Assembly: GCF_004346095.1 (NCBI RefSeq)
Contig: NZ_SLZV01000027.1
Coordinates: 1 to 43,379 of the forward strand
DNA: 43,379 nucleotides
Reading direction: 5' to 3'
Source: Faecalimonas umbilicata
Lineage (GTDB): Bacteria; Bacillota; Clostridia; Lachnospirales; Lachnospiraceae
How positions within the stretch are numbered: position 1 is the first letter of the stretch; the number at the start of each line of letters is the position of its first letter. Under the pieces are notes generated by a model that saw only the letters and a list, made by a program, of their open reading frames with translations, ran no database searches and was not told the origin of the DNA. Below, piece after piece: positions 9,901 through 17,210 of this stretch. The translations under genes were made by a program, and so were the position numbers.

Positions 9901-11907
9901 ATTCAATTTTACAAGGGTTTGATCTTTTTCAACTTTGAACGTCCGCTCAATCGTCCCTGCATTCTGATATCCAGTCGGCGGAGTTTTCTCTTTGATCTTA
10001 TAAGTTCCAAAAGGAAGCAGATCTTTTTCTGTCTGTGCTTTTCCATCCTGATCGGTTGTCAGCGTTGTGATAATTTCACCCTTCTGATAAGTCTTTCCTT
10101 TGACAACTACTGCATTAGCATTTTCAGAGATCAGATCAAGCTCTGTGCCTTTCAAACTTGCTCCTCCTTGCGGCTCCTTTTTATTCAGTTCACTATCCCA
10201 CTTTTCAATTAAAACACCTCCATGAATAATCGTTTCTGGAATTGTAGGTACATTATAGGTTTCTACTATTTCAGCATTTCCTTGTGATTCAATTTTTCTT
10301 ACAAAAATCTCCGGATTGATAATATATCCTTTCGGTGCCTTTGTTTCTTGAATAGTTATTGTTCCTAATGGTATTGTAGGATTTCCATTGGTTTGATAGT
10401 AAAGAGTATCTCCTGCAACCTTAAAATCATCACTTAAGTAACATCTTCCTTTTTCATTCGTTTTTAAAACCCATGTTCTCTCTGCCTTTACTCCTTTAAT
10501 TGCCGGATCAGTACCATAGAATCCTTTATAATATTTCACTGTAAATTCTGCTCCTGCTAAAGTAGCACTTCCCTGAGGTTTATCTTTATTTGTTTCTCTG
10601 TCTATTTTCCCTAATACAACTGCAACTGGATCAGACTGTGGATAATCGGTCACCTCTAAAGTTGTAACATTCGATGTAATCTTGACATTGTAACTCTGCA
10701 TGTCTAATGCAAACCCTTTAGGTGGTGTTAATTCTTTAATCGTATAATCCCCACTCGGAAGTTTTTCAGATTTTGCATATCCATTTGCATCTGTCCGCAA
10801 GGTGGTTACTTGTTTTTCCTCTTGAAATACTCCATACTCAGCACCTTCCAAAGAATAGCAGGAGTTATTTAATGTAAGTTCTGGATTTGCTGATTTTTTC
10901 TGTAGTTCCAGATATCCTCCAAAATCCACTCGCATACGGGCTTTTGCTCCAATATGTTGATATCCGATCAGTCCATTTTCATTACTACTTCCATCAGTGA
11001 CTCCATCAGGTGTAACCAGCAAATTTAACTCTACTATTCCCGAATTAAAATCTACCGATGTAACAGTTCCGTCCACCTGTATAACCGGATACCCTGCTGG
11101 TGGCTCTGCCGCTGTATGATCTGCACACCATCCATAACCAATCATCTCAGCTCCTGAAAGTTCTCCAGAAAAATTTCCTAACTCAAAGTAGGACTGTCCT
11201 TCCTCTGGCACAAACCATGCATTTGTAATTTCACAATGTCCAGTATGTACGCTTCCCACTGCCCATTGTTCTTCCAGGCTTCTGTTCTGATAAAGTTTTA
11301 TTTCTTCAGAAAATCTTTTTTCCAGTTTTGCTCCATAGTTTTCATCAAAAACATTAATCCCTTTTTCTTCTAATACTTTCTTGGTAGATGGGTCTGTGAT
11401 ACCACCTCCACCATACATAGACCAGTCGATTTCTCCATACGGTTTCCGCTGGATCTGGGAATAATCTGTATCTTCTGCGAAAAAAATCTTCTCTTTTTCA
11501 TTTTCTTCTAGTTCTATTTCCTCTGTAACTTCTTCTTTCTGCTTTTCTTCCTCTGAAAATTCAACATGAATTATAACGTCCTGATCTGGCATTATATATT
11601 CTGCTTTTTCCTCGTTTACCTCCAATTCTTCTCCATTGATTACAAGATTTTTCAGTTGATATCCTTTATCTGGTCTGGCAATAATTGAAAGTTTCTCCCC
11701 TTCCACAACTTTTATTATGCTATCCGCTTCTACAAGTTGTTTGCCTGTTCCATCATAAATCTCAAGTGTTCCATGCTCGCCTTCAACAGTCAAACGATAA
11801 AGCTCCTGAGATTCTGATTCTTCTACTGCCATTGCCGGAAGTGTGCTTCCTATCAATAGCAAAAGTATTGTGAATAACGCCACTACTTTCTTTAAAATTC
11901 TTCTCAC
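6937..11907 (-). CDS. giant Cna-B/SpaA and T-Q ester (VaFE) domain surface protein, sortase substrate
   Basis: A 1656-residue wall protein starting at GTG 11907 behind GGAGGAG. Layout: signal peptide 1-27; an InlB-type beta repeat about 36-116; an acidic linker; a domain around 150-325 with a lone Cys in WCADH (261); Cna-B/SpaA-like domains about 327-1228, including two close copies beginning EKWDSELNKKE and EKWDNELNKKE; three T-Q ester/VaFE domains about 1229-1596 (VVVYEHLYV, VVVFEHLYV); then GVKTGDQTS (about 1605), a hydrophobic helix and a basic tail. GVKTG stands where LPXTG normally lies and resembles variant motifs such as NVQTG reported for C. difficile sortase B. Such adhesins may aid mating-pair contact or host binding. 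No sortase gene is in view. Confidence 0.9.
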   Translation of the reverse strand: MRRILKKVVALFTILLLLIGSTLPAMAVEESESQELYRLTVEGEHGTLEIYDGTGKQLVEADSIIKVVEGEKLSIIARPDKGYQLKNLVINGEELEVNEEKAEYIMPDQDVIIHVEFSEEEKQKEEVTEEIELEENEKEKIFFAEDTDYSQIQRKPYGEIDWSMYGGGGITDPSTKKVLEEKGINVFDENYGAKLEKRFSEEIKLYQNRSLEEQWAVGSVHTGHCEITNAWFVPEEGQSYFELGNFSGELSGAEMIGYGWCADHTAAEPPAGYPVIQVDGTVTSVDFNSGIVELNLLVTPDGVTDGSSNENGLIGYQHIGAKARMRVDFGGYLELQKKSANPELTLNNSCYSLEGAEYGVFQEEKQVTTLRTDANGYAKSEKLPSGDYTIKELTPPKGFALDMQSYNVKITSNVTTLEVTDYPQSDPVAVVLGKIDRETNKDKPQGSATLAGAEFTVKYYKGFYGTDPAIKGVKAERTWVLKTNEKGRCYLSDDFKVAGDTLYYQTNGNPTIPLGTITIQETKAPKGYIINPEIFVRKIESQGNAEIVETYNVPTIPETIIHGGVLIEKWDSELNKKEPQGGASLKGTELDLISENANAVVVKGKTYQKGEIITTLTTDQDGKAQTEKDLLPFGTYKIKEKTPPTGYQNAGTIERTFKVEKDQTLVKLNTADTAIKNEVIRGGVEIEKWDNELNKKEAQGGATLEGAVFEISSLNDHPVKVEGKLYKKGEVVKTLTTDKSGKVSTTKDLLPYGKYQAKEVKAPEGYNPTGEIKRTFSIQEHGKIVKLNTTDTAIKNDVIRGDLQLVKFKESSDEDEDQKTPLEGIIFEITSKTTKKTVEIVTDKHGYASTTQLNVSKRGNLAYDTYIVHEKNPPEGTKPVKDFQVTIQNEGETLYYILEDKLIVSPVRLAKLDAETGKIIPLANAEFQLLDKNKKPIEMTTHYPTEEVHKTFKTDESGTFTLPEKLPAGTYYFKEIHAPEGYLLNGQEIRFEIKEGHDWAEPILVQVKDLPAKGQIRIRKSDETNGEVLEGASFEIKAKKDIVTPDGTIRVKKGEVVDTITTEKDGTATSKKLYLGSYQVKEVCQPEGYVLTDKTWDVELKYKDESTELVYETLDITNVLTKVVIEKTVKDSDEKLSGVQFAFWNKQMTDGLDDGIAAKETVKTNKNGQAVIEGLKPDMTYCIQEMEGIDGYAIDDQIFEVKVDPDGKIEGKDSITLTVENAKTEITETNAISVDTNTQQGLPKKEAVIQDKVCVKNLQKGETYLLKGVLMDAETQLPLQISGKEITLEKTFTAEKDSMEVSMEIHFDASACAGKTIVVYERLFLGEKEISVHTDLNDKKQTVTFPKHEIGTKATDQDTGTQEAVPKKEATILDKVSYQNLIVGQEYTVKGVLMSKQTGKPLLVNGKEIRVEKKFRPEKPDGNEEIAFTFDASSLSGESVVVYEHLYVQGIEIAVHTDLNDEGQTVTFPKHEIGTKATDQDSGKQEGIVQKKSTIIDTVSYKNLIVGQEYTVKGVLMSKQTGKPLLVNGKEILAEKKFRPEKPDGSVEVSFTFDSSALKNQEVVVFEHLYVQETEVATHTDLNDKGQTVKYKLGTLKPSMPGKRPSGGVKTGDQTSILLTVLLLTVASITIVVVFVFRKNIRKGNREKKNGEEIGK
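7130..7870 (-). repeat. two near-identical 369-bp tandem units inside the surface-protein gene
   Basis: Blocks starting at 7312 and 7681, and again at 7480 and 7849, are nearly identical at the DNA level and offset by exactly 369 bases (123 codons). They encode the last two T-Q ester/VaFE domains. The third, upstream domain is clearly divergent, so the last two arose by recent duplication or gene conversion. Confidence 0.85.
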
Positions 11908-12278
11908 GCTTTCTCCTCCTCTTCTTTCAAACGAATTTGTTTCATGTAATTGGCTACGGTACTTCTACTGCAACCTATTATTTCTGCAATTTCCTTTTGC
12001 TTTATCGTAGGAGATAACACTAATAACTCTTCTACTCTTTGTACATTTTTGTTCCTCTTTTCTTTTTTAATCTGTACTCGCTTGTTTTGTTCTTCCAAAA
12101 ACCTCTTCTGAGCCTTTCTTGCATCATAAAGTTCCATACCATTATTCGTATTCTTCATAATTTCCCGGTAGACAGTGACTCTATTTCGGTTTAATATACC
12201 TGCAAGAGCATTCATCTCTGAAAGGTTCATATTATTTTTGTATAATTTTTCAATTACCAGCCGTTCTTGAAAGGACAT
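11904..12278 (-). CDS. small protein with two helix-turn-helix motifs, likely regulator
   Basis: About 124 residues from ATG 12278, chosen because GGGAGGAGG lies ten bases upstream; the frame also extends to 12362 but without a site and into the terminator. The N-terminal part (MSFQERLVIEKLYKNN...NRVTVYREI) resembles the HTH_38 domain at the N terminus of IS30-type transposases. A second HTH-like segment (TIKQKEIAEIIGCSRSTVANYMKQ) lies near the C terminus, with a Lys/Glu-rich helix between. There is no transposase catalytic domain. The stop overlaps the GTG start of the surface-protein gene (GTGA), so the two should be translationally coupled. A role in controlling that gene or the element is inference. 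Confidence 0.6.
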   Translation of the reverse strand: MSFQERLVIEKLYKNNMNLSEMNALAGILNRNRVTVYREIMKNTNNGMELYDARKAQKRFLEEQNKRVQIKKEKRNKNVQRVEELLVLSPTIKQKEIAEIIGCSRSTVANYMKQIRLKEEEEKA

Positions 12279-12356
12279 TCTCTTATAGCCTCCTCCCACC
12301 TTGTTCCTTTTCCTCCTCTCTTCCCTTTGTCTTAGGATAGTTTTTTCAATCAAAAA

Positions 12357-12392
12357 AAGCACTCAGACTAAAAAATTTTAGTCCTCGTGCTT
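12357..12392 (-). terminator. intrinsic terminator of the GH3 gene
   Basis: AAGCAC/GTGCTT and GACTAAAA/TTTTAGTC form a long stem. Read on the minus strand it is followed by a run of seven T, 48 bases after the glycosidase stop. Confidence 0.85.
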
Positions 12393-12439
12393 TGAATTAT
12401 AGACTTTTCAAAAAGCTGCCAGTCTTCAACGTCTCCTCG

Positions 12440-14722
12440 CTAGTTTTCTTTCGGCAAATGATGTCCATACGTTCTGACACGCTCATCTGCAATGACACCC
12501 TGCCAGTTCATTCCATAACCAAAATCATAGATATGCCCCTCGGTATCTCTGTGGCATTCCATATCAAACGGAACATCTTCCTGCTGTTCTTCCACGGTGC
12601 GCATATCTGCCGGAAGTTGCATTGGAAGGAGTCCTTCCGGTTCAAAGTTACCACTGAGCACCTCCAGCAGTGCATTTGACAGATCACCAAACATCGCAAC
12701 GATCGCATCTGCCGCCGCTTCAAACTCCTTTACTACCATTGGACCAAGCATATTCACACAAACGATCACCGGTTTTTCGCCCATGAGCTCTCTTGTATGT
12801 AAAACAAGATCCAAATCATCTTCGTTATTGACTGTTACGGTCTTTCCACGGTAAGTTCTATCCGGGAACTCATCATTTGGATCTTGGGCAATGCTATGTT
12901 CCCGCGCGTAAACGGCAGTGTATGGACGATATTGCAGACTGATTGGAAGATACCCATTTCCGCCGGCTTCTTTATCACTGACATCATATCCACCTGCAAG
13001 TCCAAATGCAGCGCCATCAGGCTGACGGATGATACAAATTGCTGCATCCGCCTCTTCCGGATGATCCGTCACTGTGAAATATTTCTCCAGCAGTTCTTTG
13101 GAAATTGGACTATCCCAGTGCTCCTCCATTTTCTGGCACATCCAGTCTACACTTTCCGGCCAGTGGATTTTCGGGATATAGACTTTCATTTTCTTTTGCA
13201 ACGGAAGTACATTTTCTTTGTTTTTCAACATGACAATCGATTTTTTCTGTGCGGCAAATCCTTCTTTCATATACTCTGCACAACCAACTGTTCTTGCGGA
13301 TACTTCCGGGTCTAAATATGGATTCTCAAACAGTCCCACACGGAATATATTTTTCAGAAGCCGGACAGCAGACTGTTCCAAACGTTTTCTCATAAAGGTT
13401 TCTCCATGTTCTTTTACACCGATACGGTATGCATCAAGAACTGGCTCTTTTTCATTTAATCCGCCAAACTGATCGACACCCGCCATCAAAATACGATAGC
13501 ACCTCTCTCCTCTCGTCAGTTTTTCTGCTCCCCAGCATTTTCCTCCGTACAGATTTTCCAACGTAGATGCATCTTCTGTGATAGACCAGTCTGTACATAC
13601 CACTTCATCATACTGATAGGTGTTTCTTAGCAGATCTGTAATTAGATATTTGCTGTAACCAGATCCTGCATTCTCATAATTACCTGCTTTTCCATATACC
13701 GCTGTATAATATGGCATGACCGAACTTGCCTTTCCTGTTTTGCCATGGAGTTTAAAAGCGCCTTCTGTAAATGGAAGCAGATGCTCTTCAAAATTATCAC
13801 CTGGATATACGGAATATTTCCCGGAACCAAAATGAGCATCCCTTCCGCCTTCTACCGCGCCTCCGCCTGGCCAGTGTTTTACCATGGTATTCACACTTTC
13901 ATATCCCCATCCATCCGTGATCTCGCTGTCTCCTTCTGATGTCTGGAAGCCATCACAGTACGCCCGCGCGAGATCTGCTCCAAGCTTGGAACTCTCTCCG
14001 ATGCTTCCGGCAAACCGTTTCCAGCGAGGTTCCGTGCAGAGATCGATCTGAGGAGATAATGCCGTCGTAATTCCAAGTCCCCGGTACTCTTTGGATGCTA
14101 TCTTTCCAAATTTCTCCATCAAAGCCGGATCAAAAGTCGCAGCAAGTCCCAATGGTTCCGGCCAATGTGAAATATCTCCCCCGGCTCCGGCATCAAACTC
14201 AAATGTGACCGTTGTTCCATGCCTTGGATCTGAGCTGATTGCAACTGGAATTCCCCAAGGCAGTTCTTCTGCCAACGACTGGATATTATTATTCCACTTT
14301 GCAGCATCTGCCGCAGACTGAACCGAAATGATCAGAAGATGACGGATAAAGTCTTCTCTGAGAAAAATCTTCTGCTGGTCTGAAATTGCCGACACCGGAA
14401 GCCCGCTTTCCTGAATAGATTTCCCATTATAAGTCACTTCTCCGAAATACGGCATAGAAACTCCAGGGATAAATTGATGTCTGCTATAAAGCATCAGACC
14501 TGCAATCTGTTCTACGGACATGCGAGATGCCAGATCACTTGCTCTTTGCTCTGCCGGAAGTCTCCAATCCTCATAGGGATATAACTCTCCTGCCCCTGCA
14601 AGATCCTTAAAATACAGCCCATCTTTCTCGATCACTTTCATACCGGACTGTTCAGACCAGCAAAGTTTTGGACCTCCTGGATTCTGAATGCTCTTTACTG
14701 TTGTTTCGTAATTCTGTTTCAT
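12440..14722 (-). CDS. glycoside hydrolase family 3 enzyme (beta-glucosidase-like), cytoplasmic
   Basis: A 760-residue GH3 enzyme. The N-terminal barrel contains VAISSDPRHG (160-169), KHWPGG (282-287, counterpart of KHFPG) and VVCTDWSIT, whose Asp378 is the expected nucleophile. The C-terminal alpha/beta sandwich (about 460-700) carries the usual VIVCVNMLGPMV-type core. There is no signal peptide, so it should act on sugar imported into the cell, consistent with the divergent GPH symporter. Family activity is release of terminal beta-linked glucose or related sugars; the substrate cannot be read from sequence. It has its own promoter and terminator. Confidence 0.88.
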   Translation of the reverse strand: MKQNYETTVKSIQNPGGPKLCWSEQSGMKVIEKDGLYFKDLAGAGELYPYEDWRLPAEQRASDLASRMSVEQIAGLMLYSRHQFIPGVSMPYFGEVTYNGKSIQESGLPVSAISDQQKIFLREDFIRHLLIISVQSAADAAKWNNNIQSLAEELPWGIPVAISSDPRHGTTVTFEFDAGAGGDISHWPEPLGLAATFDPALMEKFGKIASKEYRGLGITTALSPQIDLCTEPRWKRFAGSIGESSKLGADLARAYCDGFQTSEGDSEITDGWGYESVNTMVKHWPGGGAVEGGRDAHFGSGKYSVYPGDNFEEHLLPFTEGAFKLHGKTGKASSVMPYYTAVYGKAGNYENAGSGYSKYLITDLLRNTYQYDEVVCTDWSITEDASTLENLYGGKCWGAEKLTRGERCYRILMAGVDQFGGLNEKEPVLDAYRIGVKEHGETFMRKRLEQSAVRLLKNIFRVGLFENPYLDPEVSARTVGCAEYMKEGFAAQKKSIVMLKNKENVLPLQKKMKVYIPKIHWPESVDWMCQKMEEHWDSPISKELLEKYFTVTDHPEEADAAICIIRQPDGAAFGLAGGYDVSDKEAGGNGYLPISLQYRPYTAVYAREHSIAQDPNDEFPDRTYRGKTVTVNNEDDLDLVLHTRELMGEKPVIVCVNMLGPMVVKEFEAAADAIVAMFGDLSNALLEVLSGNFEPEGLLPMQLPADMRTVEEQQEDVPFDMECHRDTEGHIYDFGYGMNWQGVIADERVRTYGHHLPKEN

Positions 14723-14779
14723 AGCAAATTCCTTTCATTCTCTCAAAAATTAGCAGTACTTACCAATAAGTTTACCTTT

Positions 14780-14808
14780 TTTATACGGATTTGCAATGCC
14801 TTTTACAA
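14780..14808 (-). promoter_or_regulatory. sigma-A-type promoter of the GH3 gene
   Basis: On the minus strand TTGTAA, a 17-base spacer and TATAAA lie about 60 bases before the GH3 start. A pair of TTACC half-sites at 14760-14776 overlaps the expected transcription start and could be an operator. Confidence 0.6.
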
Positions 14809-14840
14809 ATTTTTATTTGAAATATGGTGATTTTTATTGT

Positions 14841-14886
14841 ATTCAACGATAAACTTATACTATATTTGTGTATTTTTTCGTTGAAT
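14841..14886. promoter_or_regulatory. inverted repeat in the GH3/symporter intergenic region, possible operator
   Basis: ATTCAACGA (14841-14849) and TCGTTGAAT (14878-14886) are perfect 9-base inverted repeats, 37 bases centre to centre, within the very AT-rich 324-base region between the divergent genes. No regulator gene is adjacent. A weak plus-strand promoter for the symporter (TTGTCA at 14986, TACAAT at 15007, 15-base spacer) may lie downstream. The remainder of the gap shows nothing else. Confidence 0.4.
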
Positions 14887-15046
14887 TTTTTTCGTCAAAA
14901 TGTTTTATTGTATATTTTACATATATTTTGTTCTTTTTAAATTATTTTTATATATATTTTACTATAAATCCTATATTTTTTTCTATTGTCATTTGGTTTT
15001 CAATGATACAATAAGGAAAAATCGTCGTTCGCAAAGGAGGAACATT

Positions 15047-16540
15047 ATGACAAAAGCAAATTCAAAGTATTACGGAGAAAATGGAATCCACCGGGTTCCG
15101 CTATGGCGTATTGCCGGATTCGCCGCAAATAATCTGGCAACAAATATGTATCTATTCTTAATGGGCTATGTCGCCTACTATCTGACAGGATTTGTAGGTG
15201 TTGCCGTCGTAACAGCATCTAGTTTTTCTATGGCAATGAGAGTCTGGGATGGTGTCACAGATCCGTTTATTGGATATTTTGTAGACAAGACCAATGGTAA
15301 ATTTGGGAAGAACCGCCCATTTATGATTATCGGACAGATAATCCTCTGTGCGATGAGCTTCATTCTCTTCCACGTTACACATCGGCTTCCGGAAAACACA
15401 ACAATTCGATTTGGGTTTTTCATTGTAATTTCCGCAATTTACTATATCGGATACACCTTCCAGTGTGTCGTGACAAAATCAGCACAGACTTGTCTTACAA
15501 ACGATCCGAAACAGAGACCTCTGTTTTCCATTTTTGATGGTGTTTACAACTCTTTGTTATGGACACTCATGGCGGTTGTAGCGGCAAAGCTCAGTACAAA
15601 ATATGGTTCTTTCTACAGCATCGATCTCTTTCACGATCTGTGGCTGATCACAGCGATCGGAAGTGCAATTGCAACCGTGATCGCAGTCATTTCCATCGCT
15701 CCAAAAGATCGCACAGAATTTTTCGGAACTGGAAAAGCTGAGCGAATCCGTGCAAAGGATTACTGGGATATCTTAAAACACAACAGAGCGATCCAAATGC
15801 TTGTCGTGGCAGCTTCCACAGACAAACTTGCAGGAAATGCCCGCACAACAACTGTTCAGATTGTCATGTTCGGAATTGTTGCCGGCAATTTTGCAATCAG
15901 CGGAACGGTCATGGGCTATATCACAATTCCTGCTATGATTCTGATGATGTTCGGTATCGGTACACTCGCCACCCGCTTAGGACAGCGCAAAGGAATGCTG
16001 ATCGGAAGTATCGGTGGAATTGTCATGAACGTACTGCTTGCACTCCTCTGGCTCTTTGGAGATGCTACAACAATGGTAAACGCAAAAGGCGGTCTTGCAT
16101 TTGGAGTCTTCACGATTTTACATATCGTTCTTTCCATTGCTGCAACGGGATTTACCGGACTTTCTGGAAATATCGTAATTCCAATGACAGCAGATTGTGC
16201 CGATTACGAAGTATACCGCTCCGGCCGTTACGTTCCGGGACTGATGGGAACTCTGTTCAGCTTTGTTGACAAATTGATTTCCTCCCTTGCTCCATTGATC
16301 GCAGGATTGTTATTTGCAATGATAGGATTTAAAGATACCCTTCCAGACGTAAATACACCGTATACACCTTCTTTGCATTATGTAGGAGTATTCTTATGCT
16401 ATGGAATCGTAATTCTCGGATTGATTTGTAATCTGATTGCAATGAAATACTATCCTTTAACAAAAGAGAAAATGGAAGAAATCCAAACAGAGATCGCACG
16501 GATCAAAGCACAAAATCTTCAAAATACTGAAACTGCTTAA
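15047..16540 (+). CDS. GPH-family glycoside:cation symporter (MFS)
   Basis: A 497-residue, 12-helix transporter. ATG 15047 follows AAAGGAGG by six bases; the frame is open from 14900, but that part is AT-rich intergenic DNA. The pattern RVWDGVTDPFIGYFVDKTNGKFGKNRPF after helix 2 is typical of the glycoside-pentoside-hexuronide (MelB/LacS-like) family, which brings in sugars with Na+ or H+. No fused IIA domain is present. It is divergent to the GH3 gene, so the likely pair is uptake of a beta-glycoside and cleavage inside the cell. Substrate unknown. Confidence 0.87.
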   Translation: MTKANSKYYGENGIHRVPLWRIAGFAANNLATNMYLFLMGYVAYYLTGFVGVAVVTASSFSMAMRVWDGVTDPFIGYFVDKTNGKFGKNRPFMIIGQIILCAMSFILFHVTHRLPENTTIRFGFFIVISAIYYIGYTFQCVVTKSAQTCLTNDPKQRPLFSIFDGVYNSLLWTLMAVVAAKLSTKYGSFYSIDLFHDLWLITAIGSAIATVIAVISIAPKDRTEFFGTGKAERIRAKDYWDILKHNRAIQMLVVAASTDKLAGNARTTTVQIVMFGIVAGNFAISGTVMGYITIPAMILMMFGIGTLATRLGQRKGMLIGSIGGIVMNVLLALLWLFGDATTMVNAKGGLAFGVFTILHIVLSIAATGFTGLSGNIVIPMTADCADYEVYRSGRYVPGLMGTLFSFVDKLISSLAPLIAGLLFAMIGFKDTLPDVNTPYTPSLHYVGVFLCYGIVILGLICNLIAMKYYPLTKEKMEEIQTEIARIKAQNLQNTETA

Positions 16541-16545
16541 AAAAG

Positions 16546-16581
16546 AAACAGGGTTGCTGCACTACTGTCGCAACCCTGTTT
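16546..16581. terminator. bidirectional terminator between symporter and GNAT genes
   Basis: A perfect 12-base stem AAACAGGGTTGC/GCAACCCTGTTT separates two convergent genes. The minus-strand reading has a clean run of T (CTTTTTT); the plus reading has a looser one. Confidence 0.85.
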
Positions 16582-16588
16582 GTATCTT

Positions 16589-17125
16589 CTATTTTACAAT
16601 CTTGATTTTAGATAATTTAAAAAGCAATTTTCCAAGCGCATATTTTTGCAGACAAATATAATCTTCCTGTGAAACTTTGCCTCTATAATTTAATACTTCC
16701 AACTCTCCACTCACTCCTTCAATAAAAATATCAGAAGAAGTGAATCCATTTTTGAGATAAAATCTTCTTCGTGCAACTCTTTGCTCTCTGTTTTGTGCCT
16801 GGTCATCTAACCGCTCGATCAAAAGAATGATTTTCTTTCCGGCATAATGCCTACATACATTTTGCATAATATAACTTCCAGTACCTTTGCTCCGTATTTT
16901 TGAAGATACTGCCAGATAATCAACCATAACCATATCTTTGTACGGAATCAGTACGGTAAATCCTAAAAGTTCTCCTCCCTCTGTCGCTGTCATCACAACT
17001 GCTTTTCCCTTTTTCACAGACCTTCTCAGTATAAAATACGGTTTTCTCTCCTGCTTTGGAAATGCTTCCAAGTAAATCTCCTTTATATTTGCCCATTGCT
17101 GTTCATTTGCAAGTGTAAATTCCAT
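16589..17125 (-). CDS. GNAT-family N-acetyltransferase under MerR-type promoter
   Basis: A 178-residue GNAT protein. The conserved core is visible as VDYLAVSSKIRSKGTGSYIMQ (beta4 and the acetyl-CoA loop, here RSKGTGS rather than RxxGxG/A) and RRFYLKNGF near the end. The first ATG is 17128, but ATG 17125 sits better behind AAGGAGG. Its promoter has the 19-base spacer and palindrome of MerR-activated genes and faces the MerR gene. In B. subtilis the BltR locus pairs a MerR-type regulator with an acetyltransferase (bltD) and an exporter, a suggestive parallel. Substrate unknown; a toxic amine or drug is one guess. Confidence 0.8.
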   Translation of the reverse strand: MEFTLANEQQWANIKEIYLEAFPKQERKPYFILRRSVKKGKAVVMTATEGGELLGFTVLIPYKDMVMVDYLAVSSKIRSKGTGSYIMQNVCRHYAGKKIILLIERLDDQAQNREQRVARRRFYLKNGFTSSDIFIEGVSGELEVLNYRGKVSQEDYICLQKYALGKLLFKLSKIKIVK

Positions 17126-17144
17126 CATATCCTCCTTCTTGTGA

Positions 17145-17173
17145 TTGCTTTCTCTTTTCCTCTCGTGTATTAT
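17145..17173 (+). promoter_or_regulatory. promoter of the MerR-type regulator gene
   Basis: TTGCTT (17145), a 17-base spacer and TATTAT (17168) would start transcription near 17180, inside the 17-base palindrome. A bound regulator should therefore repress its own gene. Confidence 0.5.
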
Positions 17174-17199
17174 AGAATGTACAGTAACTGTACAGTCAA
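17169..17199 (-). promoter_or_regulatory. MerR-type promoter and operator driving the GNAT gene
   Basis: On the minus strand TTGACT and a perfect TATAAT are separated by 19 bases instead of 17. The spacer contains the palindrome TGTACAGTaACTGTACA (17178-17194), which begins at the edge of the -35. A 19-base spacer with an operator between the boxes is the hallmark of promoters that MerR proteins activate by untwisting DNA. Confidence 0.85.
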
Positions 17200-17210
17200 G
17201 AGGTGTTTTT

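Larger units (their letters stand above)
1..12300 (-). mobile_element. part of an integrative conjugative element (type IV secretion module)
   Basis: Consecutive, tightly packed minus-strand genes encode a large Cna-B surface protein, a Maff2-like peptide, the VirD4 coupling protein, VirB6-like, PrgI-like and VirB4-like components. This order is characteristic of Firmicutes conjugative transposons of the C. difficile CTn type. No relaxase, integrase or attachment site is visible, so the remainder lies left of the window or is lost. The right limit is placed between the HTH gene and the glycosidase terminator at 12357, because gene content changes there; no direct repeat marking an end was recognised. 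Confidence 0.75.

Noticed and set aside
11904-12278. Transposase gene of IS30 type
   Set aside because: Only HTH segments are present; the DDE catalytic domain and terminal inverted repeats are missing.
14900-15046. N-terminal extension of the sugar symporter
   Set aside because: The added residues are Phe/Tyr-rich translation of AT-rich intergenic DNA; the good AAAGGAGG belongs to ATG 15047.
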